Source of the DNA: Glycomyces algeriensis
GTDB taxonomy: Bacteria; Actinomycetota; Actinomycetes; Mycobacteriales; Micromonosporaceae
DNA length: 64,000 bases
NCBI RefSeq assembly: GCF_027622855.1
Contig: NZ_JAPZVR010000022.1
Span: forward strand, 1 to 64,000
Direction: 5' to 3'
Below are positions 17,117 to 25,676 of this stretch, piece by piece. Made by a program: the position numbers and the translations under genes. The number at the start of each line of letters is the position of its first letter. Position 1 is the first letter of the stretch. The notes beneath the pieces were generated by a model. The model worked only from the letters and a program-made list of their open reading frames with translations. It had not been told where the DNA came from and did not search any database.

Positions 17117-18073
17117 TTGAGCGTGGAGCAAACGACAACACCCACCCTCACCACCGAAGAGGTCGCTGAGGAACGAGACCTTGTGGGTGTCTACCTGCAT
17201 GAGATCTCGAAGACGCCGCTGCTTGACGCCGCCGCCGAGGTCGACTTGGCGAAGGCTGTCGAAGCCGGTCTGTTCGCGAAGCACCTGCTCGGCGAGGGGG
17301 AGACCTTCGGCGACGCCACCGAGAAGGACCTGAAGCGCCTGATCGAAGACGGAGCGAAGGCGAAAGAGCAGTTCATCAAGGCGAACCTGCGGTTGGTCGT
17401 CTCGATCGCCCGCCGCTACGTCCGTTCCGGGATGCCGATGCTCGACCTGATCCAGGAGGGCAACACGGGCCTGGTCCGCGCCGTCGAGAAATTCGACTAC
17501 CAGCGCGGCTTCAAGTTCTCGACCTACGCCACGTGGTGGATCCGCCAGGCCATCAGCCGGGCGATCGCCCAGCAGGAGCGCACCGTGCGCCTGCCGGTGC
17601 ACCTGGTCGAGGACGTCAACCGGATGCGCAACGTCACCCGCCAGCTCACCCGTGAGCTCGGCGGCGACCCCGAACCCGAGCAGGTGGCCGCCGCACTCGG
17701 CGTCACCGTCGAACGGGTCCGGGAGCTCATCCGCTGGAGCCAGGACACCGTCTCGCTGGACACGCCGATCGGCGACGACGGCGACACCAACCTCGGCGAC
17801 CTGGTCGCCGACTCCGACGAGCCCAGCCCCGAGGACGTCGTCCTCGCCGGCATGGAACGCCAGCGCATCGAGATGATGCTGAATCACCTCGACGAGCGCT
17901 CGGCGGGGATCGTCAAGGCCCGCTACGGGCTCGAGGACGGCCGCGAGCACTCGCTCACGGAGGTCGCGCACCGGTTCCACCTGTCGCGCGAGCGCATCCG
18001 CCAACTCGAGATCCAGGCGCTGGCCCGCCTCAAGGAGCTGGCCAACGACCAGGTCATGGCCGAAGCGGCTTGA
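17117..18073 (+). CDS. sigB: Group 2 (SigB/HrdD-like) RNA polymerase sigma factor
   Basis: 318 residues. Region 1.2 (DLVGVYLHEISKTPLLDAAAE), region 2 (ANLRLVVSIARRYVRSGMP through FSTYATWWIRQAISRAI), region 3 and region 4 (SLTEVAHRFHLSRERIRQLE) are complete, while the long N-terminal region of a primary sigma factor is missing. This fits a non-essential primary-like sigma factor for stress or stationary phase. The start is TTG at 17117 (GGAGG at spacing 5) or GTG at 17123. The upstream ECF-type promoter suggests a sigma cascade. It could also be named hrdD by streptomycete convention. Confidence 0.9.
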   Translation: MSVEQTTTPTLTTEEVAEERDLVGVYLHEISKTPLLDAAAEVDLAKAVEAGLFAKHLLGEGETFGDATEKDLKRLIEDGAKAKEQFIKANLRLVVSIARRYVRSGMPMLDLIQEGNTGLVRAVEKFDYQRGFKFSTYATWWIRQAISRAIAQQERTVRLPVHLVEDVNRMRNVTRQLTRELGGDPEPEQVAAALGVTVERVRELIRWSQDTVSLDTPIGDDGDTNLGDLVADSDEPSPEDVVLAGMERQRIEMMLNHLDERSAGIVKARYGLEDGREHSLTEVAHRFHLSRERIRQLEIQALARLKELANDQVMAEAA

Positions 18074-18098
18074 CTGCGTAAGCACTAGGACCGATAGC

Positions 18099-18130
18099 GG
18101 GAGGGCCGGGGCGAAAGCCCCGGCCCTCCC
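18099..18130 (+). terminator. Terminator after the sigma gene
   Basis: A perfect 14-bp stem (GGGAGGGCCGGGGC) with a GAAA loop, 25 nt after the stop codon. Confidence 0.85.
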
Positions 18131-18357
18131 GTCGTACGCGGGGTCGGAATCGGGCCCGGGGTCCGGCCGGGGCTGCGGTGGCGGCGGCCGCGGGGCTCGT
18201 CGTGCCCGGCGCGGCGACATAGGGCATGCCCCTTCCCACCCGCATCCGCCTCCGACCAACCGAAAAGGACCACACTCCCATATGGGTACGACACTCGATC
18301 GTTCCCGCAGGTCACGAGCAGAATGATCGGGTTATGCGCAAATGATTGATGCGGGAC
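18131..18357. other. Non-coding stretch before the G/C block
   Basis: No gene is visible between the sigma terminator and the homopolymer block. A short AT-richer part (18265-18355) carries no recognisable promoter. Confidence 0.5.
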
Positions 18358-18555
18358 GGCACGAACGGGCGTGGGCCGCCGCCCGGGGGGGGGGGGGCCC
18401 CCCCCGGGGGGGGGGGGGGGGGGCCCCCCCCCCGGCCCCCGCCCAGGGCATGGCCCGGGGGGGGGGCCCGGTTACCCGCCCCTCTGTGTGGGGGGGCCCC
18501 CCCCCGCGGGGGGCCCCCCCCCCGCGGGGGGCCCCCCCCCACGCCCGTTGGTGCC
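18358..18555. repeat. Homopolymeric G/C block inside an inverted repeat
   Basis: Positions 18381-18540 consist almost entirely of alternating runs of G and C, up to 17 in a row. The block is flanked by inverted arms at 18358-18375 and 18538-18555 that match at 17 of 18 positions (GGCACGAACGGGCGTGGG). The arms look like the terminator of the NlpC gene that ends at 18564. The interior is probably a sequencing or assembly artefact at a strong hairpin, since no-signal calls in two-colour chemistry give G runs, but a real expansion cannot be excluded. Confidence 0.8.
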
Positions 18556-18563
18556 GTTCGGGG

Positions 18564-19559
18564 TCAGACCCGGCGGTACCCGTCGATGGACATGCCCATG
18601 TCGAGGTCCGAGATCTTCACGACGTCGCCCGGCTTGGGCGCGTGGATGACCTGGCCGTCGCCGATGTACATGGCGACGTGGTTCTGGCCGTTGTAGAAGA
18701 CGAGGTCGCCCGGTTGCAGGTCGCCGCGGTCGATGCCGCTGGTCTCGTCCCACATGGTCCAGGTCGAGTGGGTCAGCGAGATGTCCGAGACGCCGTAGGC
18801 GCCCGCGATCAGGCCCGAGCAGTCCCAGGTGTCGGGGCCGGCGGCGCCGAACACGTACGACTCGCCGAGCTGGTCCCTGGCGAACTGGACGGCCGCGGTG
18901 GCGGCGTCGGCGCTGTAGGACGCGGTCGCCGAGTCGGACTCGGAGTCGGCGCTGGAGGTCGCCTCGCTGGACGCTTCAGCCTCGGCTTCGGCCTCTGCGG
19001 CGGCAGCGGCTTCGGCTTCTTCGGCCTCGGCCGCGTCGAGGGACTTCTCGGCCTTGCCGATCTGCTTGTCGAGGTCGGCGATCTCCTGCTGCTCGGTCTC
19101 GATGCCGGCCGCGAGCTCCTTGGCGGACTCGGAGGCGTCCTGCGCCTCCTCGAACTTGTCCGTCTGCTGCTGCGCGTAGGCCACCAGGCTGGAGACCTTC
19201 GCGTCGAGGTCGTCGTCGGCGGATTCGACCGCGGCGGTGACGACGGTGAGCTGCGCGTTGGAGGTGCCGTACTCGGCCGCTGCGGCTTCGATGACGGCCT
19301 TCGCCGCGTCGAGCTGGGTCTGGAGGTCCGCGAGGTCGGCGGCGGCGGCGTCGCGCTCGGTCTCGAGATCGGCGAGGTGGTCCTCGATCTCGGCGGCGGA
19401 CGCGGAGGTGTAGTCGATGTCGGCCGCGTCGGCGTGCGTGCCGGCGAATGCCGTCACGAGCCCGACGGTGGCGAGGGTGACGCCCGTGTAGGCGGCGACG
19501 CGGCGAAGGATGGCGCTAGTTCGTGAACGTGCTTCGTGATCAGAGCAGGCGTGAGCCAC
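18564..19559 (-). CDS. Secreted NlpC/P60 peptidoglycan endopeptidase (RipA-like)
   Basis: 331 residues: signal peptide (1-45), a long coiled coil (about 50-185) rich in Glu/Ala, a low-complexity Ala/Glu/Ser linker (180-215) and a C-terminal NlpC/P60 domain with catalytic Cys247 (WDCSGL), His294 (NHVAMYIGDG) and His306. Such proteins cleave D-Glu to mDAP bonds in peptidoglycan during growth and division; the coiled coil often keeps them inactive or binds FtsEX-type partners. GTG start at 19559 with AAAGG upstream. It is preceded by a c-di-AMP riboswitch, a known arrangement for actinobacterial wall hydrolases. Confidence 0.92.
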   Translation of the reverse strand: MAHACSDHEARSRTSAILRRVAAYTGVTLATVGLVTAFAGTHADAADIDYTSASAAEIEDHLADLETERDAAAADLADLQTQLDAAKAVIEAAAAEYGTSNAQLTVVTAAVESADDDLDAKVSSLVAYAQQQTDKFEEAQDASESAKELAAGIETEQQEIADLDKQIGKAEKSLDAAEAEEAEAAAAAEAEAEAEASSEATSSADSESDSATASYSADAATAAVQFARDQLGESYVFGAAGPDTWDCSGLIAGAYGVSDISLTHSTWTMWDETSGIDRGDLQPGDLVFYNGQNHVAMYIGDGQVIHAPKPGDVVKISDLDMGMSIDGYRRV

Positions 19560-19575
19560 AAGGTGGCCTTTCTTC

Positions 19576-19762
19576 CTCGGCCGCCTACCGGGTTAGCTGT
19601 CGGGTTCGGGCAGGGAAGTGCGCCCTACCCGCTGCGGCAGTGCTGCAGCGGGATTCACCCCGTGTGCCACGTGACTCTGCTTGCGAAGAGCTGGGGGACG
19701 CGGCACGGCTGGGTCCCCGGCCCGCGCATCGGTGTTTCGTCCAAGACCGGGAGGAACGGACG
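19576..19762 (-). promoter_or_regulatory. c-di-AMP (ydaO/yuaA-type) riboswitch
   Basis: On the minus strand the conserved 3' segment GACAGCTAACCCGGTAGGCGG (19581-19601) and the internal GGGGTGAATCC (19651-19661) match the ydaO motif, with CCCGAAC before the former and GCCGGGGACCC (near 19715) towards the 5' side. The element ends about 15 nt before the GTG of the NlpC/P60 gene, so binding of c-di-AMP should affect its expression; in this class ligand usually turns genes off. The 5' limit is approximate. No covariance search was possible. Confidence 0.88.
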
Positions 19763-19842
19763 TCATGCGAGCGCGGCTCGGCGGTCCGGACGGGTGGGTC
19801 TCTGGGGGAGCCCTGAGGACCCGACCGGAACAGGCGCCGACG

Positions 19843-19869
19843 CTAATACATGGTGACCCGAATCGCCAA
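19843..19869 (-). promoter_or_regulatory. Possible promoter for the riboswitch transcript
   Basis: TTGGCG (19864-19869, minus strand) and TATTAG (19843-19848) are 15 nt apart, a short but possible spacing, about 80 nt before the riboswitch. Confidence 0.3.
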
Positions 19870-20167
19870 GCCCTCTGTGAGTCGCTCCACAGTCCAGTAA
19901 CGGACAGTGAGGACGCACTGGGAGACAGGGCCACTATCCAGCGGGTTTATTGCCCGAACGGGTGAGGGGTCAGTGGTCCGGGCGGCGATGGCGCGAGTTG
20001 CGGCGCATCTGCGGGGCCGCTCCGGCTTCGGCCGCGCGGCGTTCGAAGGGTCCCGCGAACCGACGGTCGCGCATCCCGCAAGCGGAGCTCGGCTGGGTCC
20101 CCAGCCGCCGCGGGGACCTTGTCGACCCGGCTGCCCGCGTTCTCGGGGGTTGCGAGGTATGCGGCGG
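19870..20167. other. Spacer between the riboswitch promoter and the spermidine-synthase-like gene
   Basis: About 300 nt, GC-rich, downstream of the minus-strand aminopropyltransferase-like gene. No gene or clear terminator is seen. Confidence 0.5.
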
Positions 20168-20995
20168 TCAGAAGCTGCGGAGCGAGCGCGGGGGCGGCGG
20201 GGACTGGATCGCGGTCGCGTCGGTGACCGGGGGAGCGCCGCCGATGTACTCCTTCAGCTCGGTGCCCTCGAGCACCCGGCACGGGAAGGCCGCGCCCGCG
20301 CAGCGGCGGCGCAGGGCCGCGATCGGCAGCTCCACGTCGGCCGCCACCGCGACCACGTTCCCGAACCGCCGGCCCCGCAGCACCGCGGGCTCGGCCATGA
20401 CCGCCGTGTGCGGCCACACCGCGCCCATCGCCGCGAGCGCCGGCTTGAGGAACTTCATCTGGCCGCCGTCGCACAGGTTCACCGCGTAGTGCCCGCCGGC
20501 GCGCAGCACCCGCCGCGCGCCGTGCAGGAACTCGGTGCTCGTCACGTGCGCGGGCACGCGGGCGCCCGCGTACACGTCGGTCACGATGAGCTCGTAGCTC
20601 GCGTCGGGCGCGGCCTCGACCGCTTCGCGCGCGTCGGTGTGCCGGATCTTCACCTTCACGCCGCGCGGCAGCGGCGCCTCGGCCCGCACGAGCGCGACCA
20701 GCTCCTGGTTCGTCTCGACCGCCTGCTGGTACGAGCCGGGCCGCGTGGCGGCCACGTAGCGGGCCATCGCGAGGCCGCCCGCACCCAGGTGCAGCACCCG
20801 CAGCGGCTGCTTCGGCTCGGCCATCGCGTCGATGACGTACGCGATCCGCTGCATGTACTCGGCGTCCAGATAGGACGGATCGTCGAGGTCGACCGTGGCC
20901 TGGACGACGCCGTCGGCGACGAGGTGCAGCAGGTTCGGCCGGTCGGGATCGCGGTCGATGCGCAAGGCAGGCCGTTCGGCCTCGGACGGGTTCAC
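20168..20995 (-). CDS. Spermidine synthase-like (SAM-dependent) protein
   Basis: 275 residues with a Rossmann SAM-binding core: LRVLHLGAGGLAMARYVA (motif I), VETNQELV (motif II) and DASYELIVTDVYAG (motif IV-like). This resembles the stand-alone spermidine-synthase-like proteins of actinobacteria; the full polyamine-site residues are not all evident, so the substrate is uncertain. The GTG start at 20995 fits the first conserved block, and CACAAT lies 6 nt upstream, a leaderless pattern. Upstream DNA carries tandem repeats rather than a gene. Confidence 0.8.
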   Translation of the reverse strand: MNPSEAERPALRIDRDPDRPNLLHLVADGVVQATVDLDDPSYLDAEYMQRIAYVIDAMAEPKQPLRVLHLGAGGLAMARYVAATRPGSYQQAVETNQELVALVRAEAPLPRGVKVKIRHTDAREAVEAAPDASYELIVTDVYAGARVPAHVTSTEFLHGARRVLRAGGHYAVNLCDGGQMKFLKPALAAMGAVWPHTAVMAEPAVLRGRRFGNVVAVAADVELPIAALRRRCAGAAFPCRVLEGTELKEYIGGAPPVTDATAIQSPPPPRSLRSF

Positions 20996-21059
20996 GGACC
21001 CATTGTGCCCGAGGACCGGGCCGAGGCCCCTGCGCGAGGCGGTAAACGGATTCGAATCG

Positions 21060-21150
21060 GGGCCGAGCACGAACCGAGCCGCTCAGCGGCCGGAGTGTCC
21101 GGCATGGGCCGAGCACGAACCGAGCCTCTCAGCGGCCAGTGTCCGGCAGG
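21060..21150. repeat. Two 46-bp direct repeats
   Basis: Two imperfect copies starting at 21060 and 21106 share GGGCCGAGCACGAACCGAGC and CTCAGCGGCC, then GTGTCCGGCA. They lie between the spermidine-synthase-like gene and the merR gene. Confidence 0.8.
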
Positions 21151-21169
21151 GGCCGGGCAGAAGCAGCCC

Positions 21170-21254
21170 GCCGTTCGCGCGTCGGGTCGGCGGGGAGGAC
21201 ATGGTGGGACCCGAAGCGCCGCACGTGCCGCCGTTCGCGCGTCGGGTCGGCGGG
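21170..21254. repeat. Two 25-bp direct repeats, 60 bp apart
   Basis: The 25-bp unit beginning GCCGTTCGCGCGTCGGGTCG occurs at 21170-21194 and 21230-21254 without mismatch. Function unknown. Confidence 0.8.
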
Positions 21255-21280
21255 ACCGGATCGCCCGGCGGGGCCGGACC

Positions 21281-21925
21281 TCAGGGACCCTGCCCGGCCT
21301 GCGTCTTGGCCGAGGCCGCGACGTGCGCGATGCGCCGCAGCGCCGCGAACACCGTCTCGCCCAGCACCGTGGCCACCACCGCCTGCTCCACGTTCACGCC
21401 CTCGATCCGGGTCGCCTCCGCGATCGCCTCCATGTCCGCCGACGCCAGCGCCGCCGCCGCGTCGGCGTAGTGCCCGAGCACTTCCTGCGGATCGGGGTTT
21501 CCCAAGCGGTAGAAGGCGCTCAGCGCGGTGACCAGCGCGTCCCGGTAGTTCGGCGGGGCCACCTCGGCCCAGCCGTACTCGTGGAGCAGCTGGTCCACGG
21601 TGCGCTCGGCCGCCTCGGTCGTGCCCTCGCTCGCGAGCGAGAACTTCGGGTCCCGGTGGGTCGCCGCGAGGGTCGCGCCGAGCGCCTGGAACGCCGACTC
21701 CGGATGGCGCCCAAGCACGGTGAGGACTTCGCCGATCTGCGCGACCGAGAGCCCGGCGGTCTCGGAGAGGGCGCGGATGAGCGTCAGCCGGTGCACGTGG
21801 GCCGGACCGTACTCGACGGTGTTGCCCTCGCCGTGCTCCCCGGCCTGGAGCAGGTGCTCCCGCAGGTAGTACTTGATGGTGGCGGCCGGGACCCCCGTCC
21901 GCTCCGACAGCTCACCGATGCGCAT
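21281..21925 (-). CDS. MerR family transcriptional regulator
   Basis: 214 residues. The N-terminal winged helix-turn-helix is typical (MRIGELSERTGVPAATIKYY, then LREHLLQAG and VEYGPAHVHRLTLIRAL), followed by a dimerisation helix and a C-terminal helical domain of about 130 residues with no metal-binding cysteines, so it probably senses an organic ligand. TAGACT lies 7 nt before the ATG, indicating a leaderless transcript. It diverges from the heparinase-like gene across 223 nt and may regulate it, but no palindrome clearly links them. Confidence 0.88.
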   Translation of the reverse strand: MRIGELSERTGVPAATIKYYLREHLLQAGEHGEGNTVEYGPAHVHRLTLIRALSETAGLSVAQIGEVLTVLGRHPESAFQALGATLAATHRDPKFSLASEGTTEAAERTVDQLLHEYGWAEVAPPNYRDALVTALSAFYRLGNPDPQEVLGHYADAAAALASADMEAIAEATRIEGVNVEQAVVATVLGETVFAALRRIAHVAASAKTQAGQGP

Positions 21926-22148
21926 ACGAGGGAGTCTATGACGGAAAGCGCGCCCGCGTTACCGTTGAGCCCGGCAGGAACCCCCGCCTTGGATCCACCC
22001 CCGCTTTGGAAAGGCGACGGTCAATGACAGCCCCACGCCCTTACGCGCCTACCCGTCGCCCGCCCGCCACCCGACAACGAGGGCGCTGCGCGCCCGCCGC
22101 ATTCAGCCGCTCGCTACGCTCGCTTCCCCGAACCGGAATGGCCGCGCC

Positions 22149-23690
22149 ATGACTGACCCTCTCCGTTCCGCACTGCTCGAAGAGCTGCGCGAGATCGCCG
22201 CGCTTCCCGTGCCCGCCTTCGACCCGGACCTCGCCGACGACTACGCCGAGTCGGGCCGCCGCCTGCCGTTCGAGAACCAGTACTTCGCCCGCCGCCGCCA
22301 CCTCGCGGCCCTCGCCCTCGTCGGTGACGGCGCCGTCCTCTCCGCCCTGATCGCAGACATCTGCGACGAGCGCTCCTGGGCCCTGCCGGCCCACTGGGAC
22401 GACGGCGACCCGGCCGTCTGCGTCGACCTCTTCGCCTGCGAGACCGCCGGGGCCCTCGCCGAGATCCTGCGCCTGCGCGAGGACGTGAAGGACCCCGAGC
22501 GCGTCGAGGCCGAGATCCGCCGCCGCGTCCTCGACCCGTTCTTCGGTTCCGAGGACGCGTTCTGGTGGGAGGAGCGGTTCTCCAACTGGACCGCCGTGTG
22601 CGCCGGCGCCGCCGGGATGGCCGCCCTCGCCCTCGGCTACGACACGGACGTCATCCGCGGCCGCGTCCTGCCCGCCCTCCAGGCCTACCTGTTCTCATTC
22701 GGGCCCGACGGCGGCTGCGTCGAAGGCATCGACTACTGGGTCTACGGCTTCGGCTACTTCACCTACTTCGCCGAGGCCTGGCGCGACGCCACCGGCGAGG
22801 ACCTCCTCGCCGGGACCGAGGCCATCGCCTCCTTCCCCGCGAACGTCCAGCTCTACCCGCGCTCCTTCGCGACCTTCGGCGACGCCCAGGACAACCCGTC
22901 GCTCCCTCCCGGGCTCCTCGCCCGCCTCGCCGACCGGCTCGGCGTCCCGCTCCCCGCGATCGAGCACGCGCCCACCTTCGCCGACGACTACTGCGCCCGC
23001 TGGGCCCACCTCACCCGCACCCTCGAATGGGGCCGCGAGCTCGGCGGGGAGATCGCGCCCGGCCGCACCCTCCTCGCCGACGTCGGCTGGTACGTCGAGC
23101 GCCGCCAGCTCGGCCGCCGCATGTGGTCGCTCGCGGTCAAGGGCGGCTACAACCAGGAGCCGCACAACCACCTCGACCTCGGGTCGTTCATCATCGCCGC
23201 GGACGGCGAGCAGCTCCTGTGCGACCCCGGCGCCGGCGAGTACACCGCCGCCTACTTCGGCGACGAGCGGTACGAGCAGGTCCACCCCTCCGCCGCCTGG
23301 CACTCCGTCCCCACCGTCGAAGGGGCCGAGCAGCAGGTCGGCGAGGACTCCCGCGCCGAACTCGTCTACACCGACGACGGCGTGGACGCCTACATCGACG
23401 CCTACGGCGACGGCGCGCTCCTGCGCAAGTTCACCTGGACCGAGAACGGCATCGAGCTCTTCGACGCCGGCCCCGAACTCGTCGAGTCCTTCGTCAGCCG
23501 CATCCGGCCCGAGACCGAGGGCGACCGCGCCACCTGGACCGGCGAGCGCGGCACCCTCGTCCTCCACGGCGTGGACCCCGAGACCGTGCGCATCGAGGAC
23601 GTCGAGACCAGCACCCACCTCGGCCGGCCCGACCGGCTATGGGCGCTCCGCTTCGACTTCAGCGGCAGCCTCCGCTTCGAGCTGCTCTAG
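22149..23690 (+). CDS. Heparinase II/III-like protein
   Basis: 513 residues without a signal peptide. An N-terminal alpha/alpha toroid (about 1-310) is followed by a beta-sandwich that contains NQEPHNHLDLGSFIIAADGE (about 337-356), the signature of heparinase II/III-like polysaccharide lyases with the catalytic His/Asn region. A Tyr in the DYWVYGFGYFTYF segment is a candidate base. It may act on imported oligouronates or related sugars in the cytosol. ATG at 22149; the ribosome site is weak. Its last 54 nt overlap the 3' end of the convergent sulP-type gene. Confidence 0.8.
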   Translation: MTDPLRSALLEELREIAALPVPAFDPDLADDYAESGRRLPFENQYFARRRHLAALALVGDGAVLSALIADICDERSWALPAHWDDGDPAVCVDLFACETAGALAEILRLREDVKDPERVEAEIRRRVLDPFFGSEDAFWWEERFSNWTAVCAGAAGMAALALGYDTDVIRGRVLPALQAYLFSFGPDGGCVEGIDYWVYGFGYFTYFAEAWRDATGEDLLAGTEAIASFPANVQLYPRSFATFGDAQDNPSLPPGLLARLADRLGVPLPAIEHAPTFADDYCARWAHLTRTLEWGRELGGEIAPGRTLLADVGWYVERRQLGRRMWSLAVKGGYNQEPHNHLDLGSFIIAADGEQLLCDPGAGEYTAAYFGDERYEQVHPSAAWHSVPTVEGAEQQVGEDSRAELVYTDDGVDAYIDAYGDGALLRKFTWTENGIELFDAGPELVESFVSRIRPETEGDRATWTGERGTLVLHGVDPETVRIEDVETSTHLGRPDRLWALRFDFSGSLRFELL

Positions 23691-25361
23691 GAGCCCGTCG
23701 GCCTTGAGGCGCTGGCGGGCGGCGGCGATCGCCTCGCTGGTGTGCTCGAACAGCCGCCCCTGCTGGTAGAGCGGTTCCAGGATGCCCAGGGCCGCAAGCG
23801 GTTTGGCGTGCACCGGTTCGAGACCGGAGAGGTAGACCGCTATGCCGCGGTGCTCCAGGCGCTTGATCGCGTCCGCGAGCACCGTCGCCCCCGAAGCGTC
23901 CATCGTGGACACCCGGCTCATGCGCAGCACCACCACCCGCACGTCGGCGACGTCCAGGAGCTGCAGCAGGAACCGGTGCGCCGCCGCGAAGAACAGCGGG
24001 CCCTCGAGCCGGTACGCCACGATGTGCTCGTGGAGCAGCGCCGCCTCCTCGTCGTGGTGGTCCTCGTGCTCGATCGGCTCCTCCTCGACCGACACCGACC
24101 GCGAGATCCGCCCCAGCGCCAGCAGCCCCGCGAGCGCGATGCCCACCGCCACCGCCCACACCAGGTTGAGCGCCACAGTCGCCACGAGGGTCAGCCACAT
24201 GACGGCCGCGTCCGCGCGCGTCGACCGCGCCAGCGCCAGCAGCGAGCCGACCTCGATCATCCGGATCGAGGTCGCGATGAGCACGCCCGCGAGCGCCGCG
24301 AGCGGCACGTGCGCCACCAGGGGCGCGAGCGCGAGCATCATGAGCGCCAGCACGATCGCGTGTGTCAGCGACGCGAGCCGCCCCGCGGCGCCCGACCGCA
24401 CGTTCACCGCGGTGCGCGCCAGCGCGCCCGAGGACGGCATGCCGCCGAAGAACGGCGTCACCAGGTTCGCCACCCCCTGGCCGAACAGCTCCCGGTCGGG
24501 GTTGTGGTGCTGGTCCACGGTCATGTTGTCGGCCACCGTGGCCGACAGGAGCGATTCGAGCGCGCACAGGGCGCAGATCGCGACCGCCGCCGCCACGAGC
24601 TCGGGCATCTCCGCGAAGTCGAGGAAGTCCGCCTCCGGAGCCGGGATCGTGCGCGGCAGCGACCCGATGATCGCGACGTCGGCCGCGGCCCACCAGGTGG
24701 CGACGGTGGCGACGACGACCGCGAGCAGCGGCGTCGGGATCTGCGAGTGCAGGCGCGAGCCGAGCAGGATCGCGGCGGCCACGCCGAACGCGACCGCGGG
24801 CGGGGCCCAGTTCGGGTCGGCCGCGAACAGGCGCGCCGATTCCCAAGCGCCGCTGAGGATGTGCGCGTTCTGCGCGGGCAGCCCGAGCGCGGGCGGCAGC
24901 TGCTGCACCGCGATCACGATCGCTACCCCGGCGGTGAACCCCTCGACCACGGGCACCGGCACGTAGCGCGCGTAGCGGCCCGCGCCGGTGAGCGCGAGTG
25001 CGACGAGCATGAGCCCGGCCATGATGCCCACGAGCATCACGCCCGCGTGGCTGTGCGTGGCCGCGAGCGGCACCAGGACCACGGCCATCGTGCCCGTCGG
25101 GCCGGTGACCTGCAGGTTCGAGCCGCCCAGCAAGGCGGCGATCACCCCGGCGAGGATCGAGGTGATGAGCCCGGCGAACGCGCCGAGCCCCGAGGCGATC
25201 CCGAAGCCGAGCGCCAGCGGCAGCGCGACGACCGCGACGGTGAGGCCCGCGAGGAGGTCGGTGTGCCAGTGGCGGCCGAGGTGGAGGTAGTCGGACCGTT
25301 CGGGAAACAGCTGTCGGAAGCGTCGGCGTTTCGTGGCAGTTGTCTCTCGTACAGTGGTCAT
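23637..25361 (-). CDS. SulP family anion transporter with STAS domain
   Basis: 574 residues: a short cytosolic N-terminus, about 12 membrane segments (25-400) including the SulP signature region (FGIASGLGAFAGLITSILAG, GGSNLQVTGPTGTMA and FGGMPSSGALARTAVNVRSG), an acidic His-rich linker (EEEPIEHEDHHDEE) and a C-terminal STAS domain (RMSRVSTMDASGATVLADAI). Family members carry sulfate, bicarbonate or related anions; the substrate is not determinable here. ATG at 25361 has no Shine-Dalgarno and GACAAT ends 6 nt upstream, so it may be leaderless. The gene overlaps its convergent neighbour by 54 nt. Confidence 0.9.
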   Translation of the reverse strand: MTTVRETTATKRRRFRQLFPERSDYLHLGRHWHTDLLAGLTVAVVALPLALGFGIASGLGAFAGLITSILAGVIAALLGGSNLQVTGPTGTMAVVLVPLAATHSHAGVMLVGIMAGLMLVALALTGAGRYARYVPVPVVEGFTAGVAIVIAVQQLPPALGLPAQNAHILSGAWESARLFAADPNWAPPAVAFGVAAAILLGSRLHSQIPTPLLAVVVATVATWWAAADVAIIGSLPRTIPAPEADFLDFAEMPELVAAAVAICALCALESLLSATVADNMTVDQHHNPDRELFGQGVANLVTPFFGGMPSSGALARTAVNVRSGAAGRLASLTHAIVLALMMLALAPLVAHVPLAALAGVLIATSIRMIEVGSLLALARSTRADAAVMWLTLVATVALNLVWAVAVGIALAGLLALGRISRSVSVEEEPIEHEDHHDEEAALLHEHIVAYRLEGPLFFAAAHRFLLQLLDVADVRVVVLRMSRVSTMDASGATVLADAIKRLEHRGIAVYLSGLEPVHAKPLAALGILEPLYQQGRLFEHTSEAIAAARQRLKADGLLEQLEAEAAAEVEAERP

Positions 25362-25676
25362 GAGGTGATTGTCCCGGATCGGTTGATCTGCAAGGACTTC
25401 CGCAGACCCCGGGCGCGTCGCCCGGACCGGGCGGCGCGACACGTTCGGGTGACACGAGCGCCGCGCGGGCCGGTTGCTGTCGGACCCGTGCGCCACGCTG
25501 GGCAGTATCTTCCCCTCTAGTGGTGGGTGGGGGCTAGTGGACGGTCTTCGGGCGGACATCGCCGAAAGCGCCCGGCGCCGCCGAGGGCGGCGCCCGAGCG
25601 CGCATCGCTGCCGCGCCTCCGCGTGCGCCCCGCGCTGCCGTTCCGCCCCTTCGCTTCCTGCCGTAGGATCGCGACC
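25362..25676. other. Divergent promoter region
   Basis: About 315 GC-rich nt between the SulP gene and a small membrane protein. -10-like boxes stand directly before both starts (GACAAT for SulP, TAGGAT at 25664-25669 for the right-hand gene). Nothing else is recognised. Confidence 0.5.
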
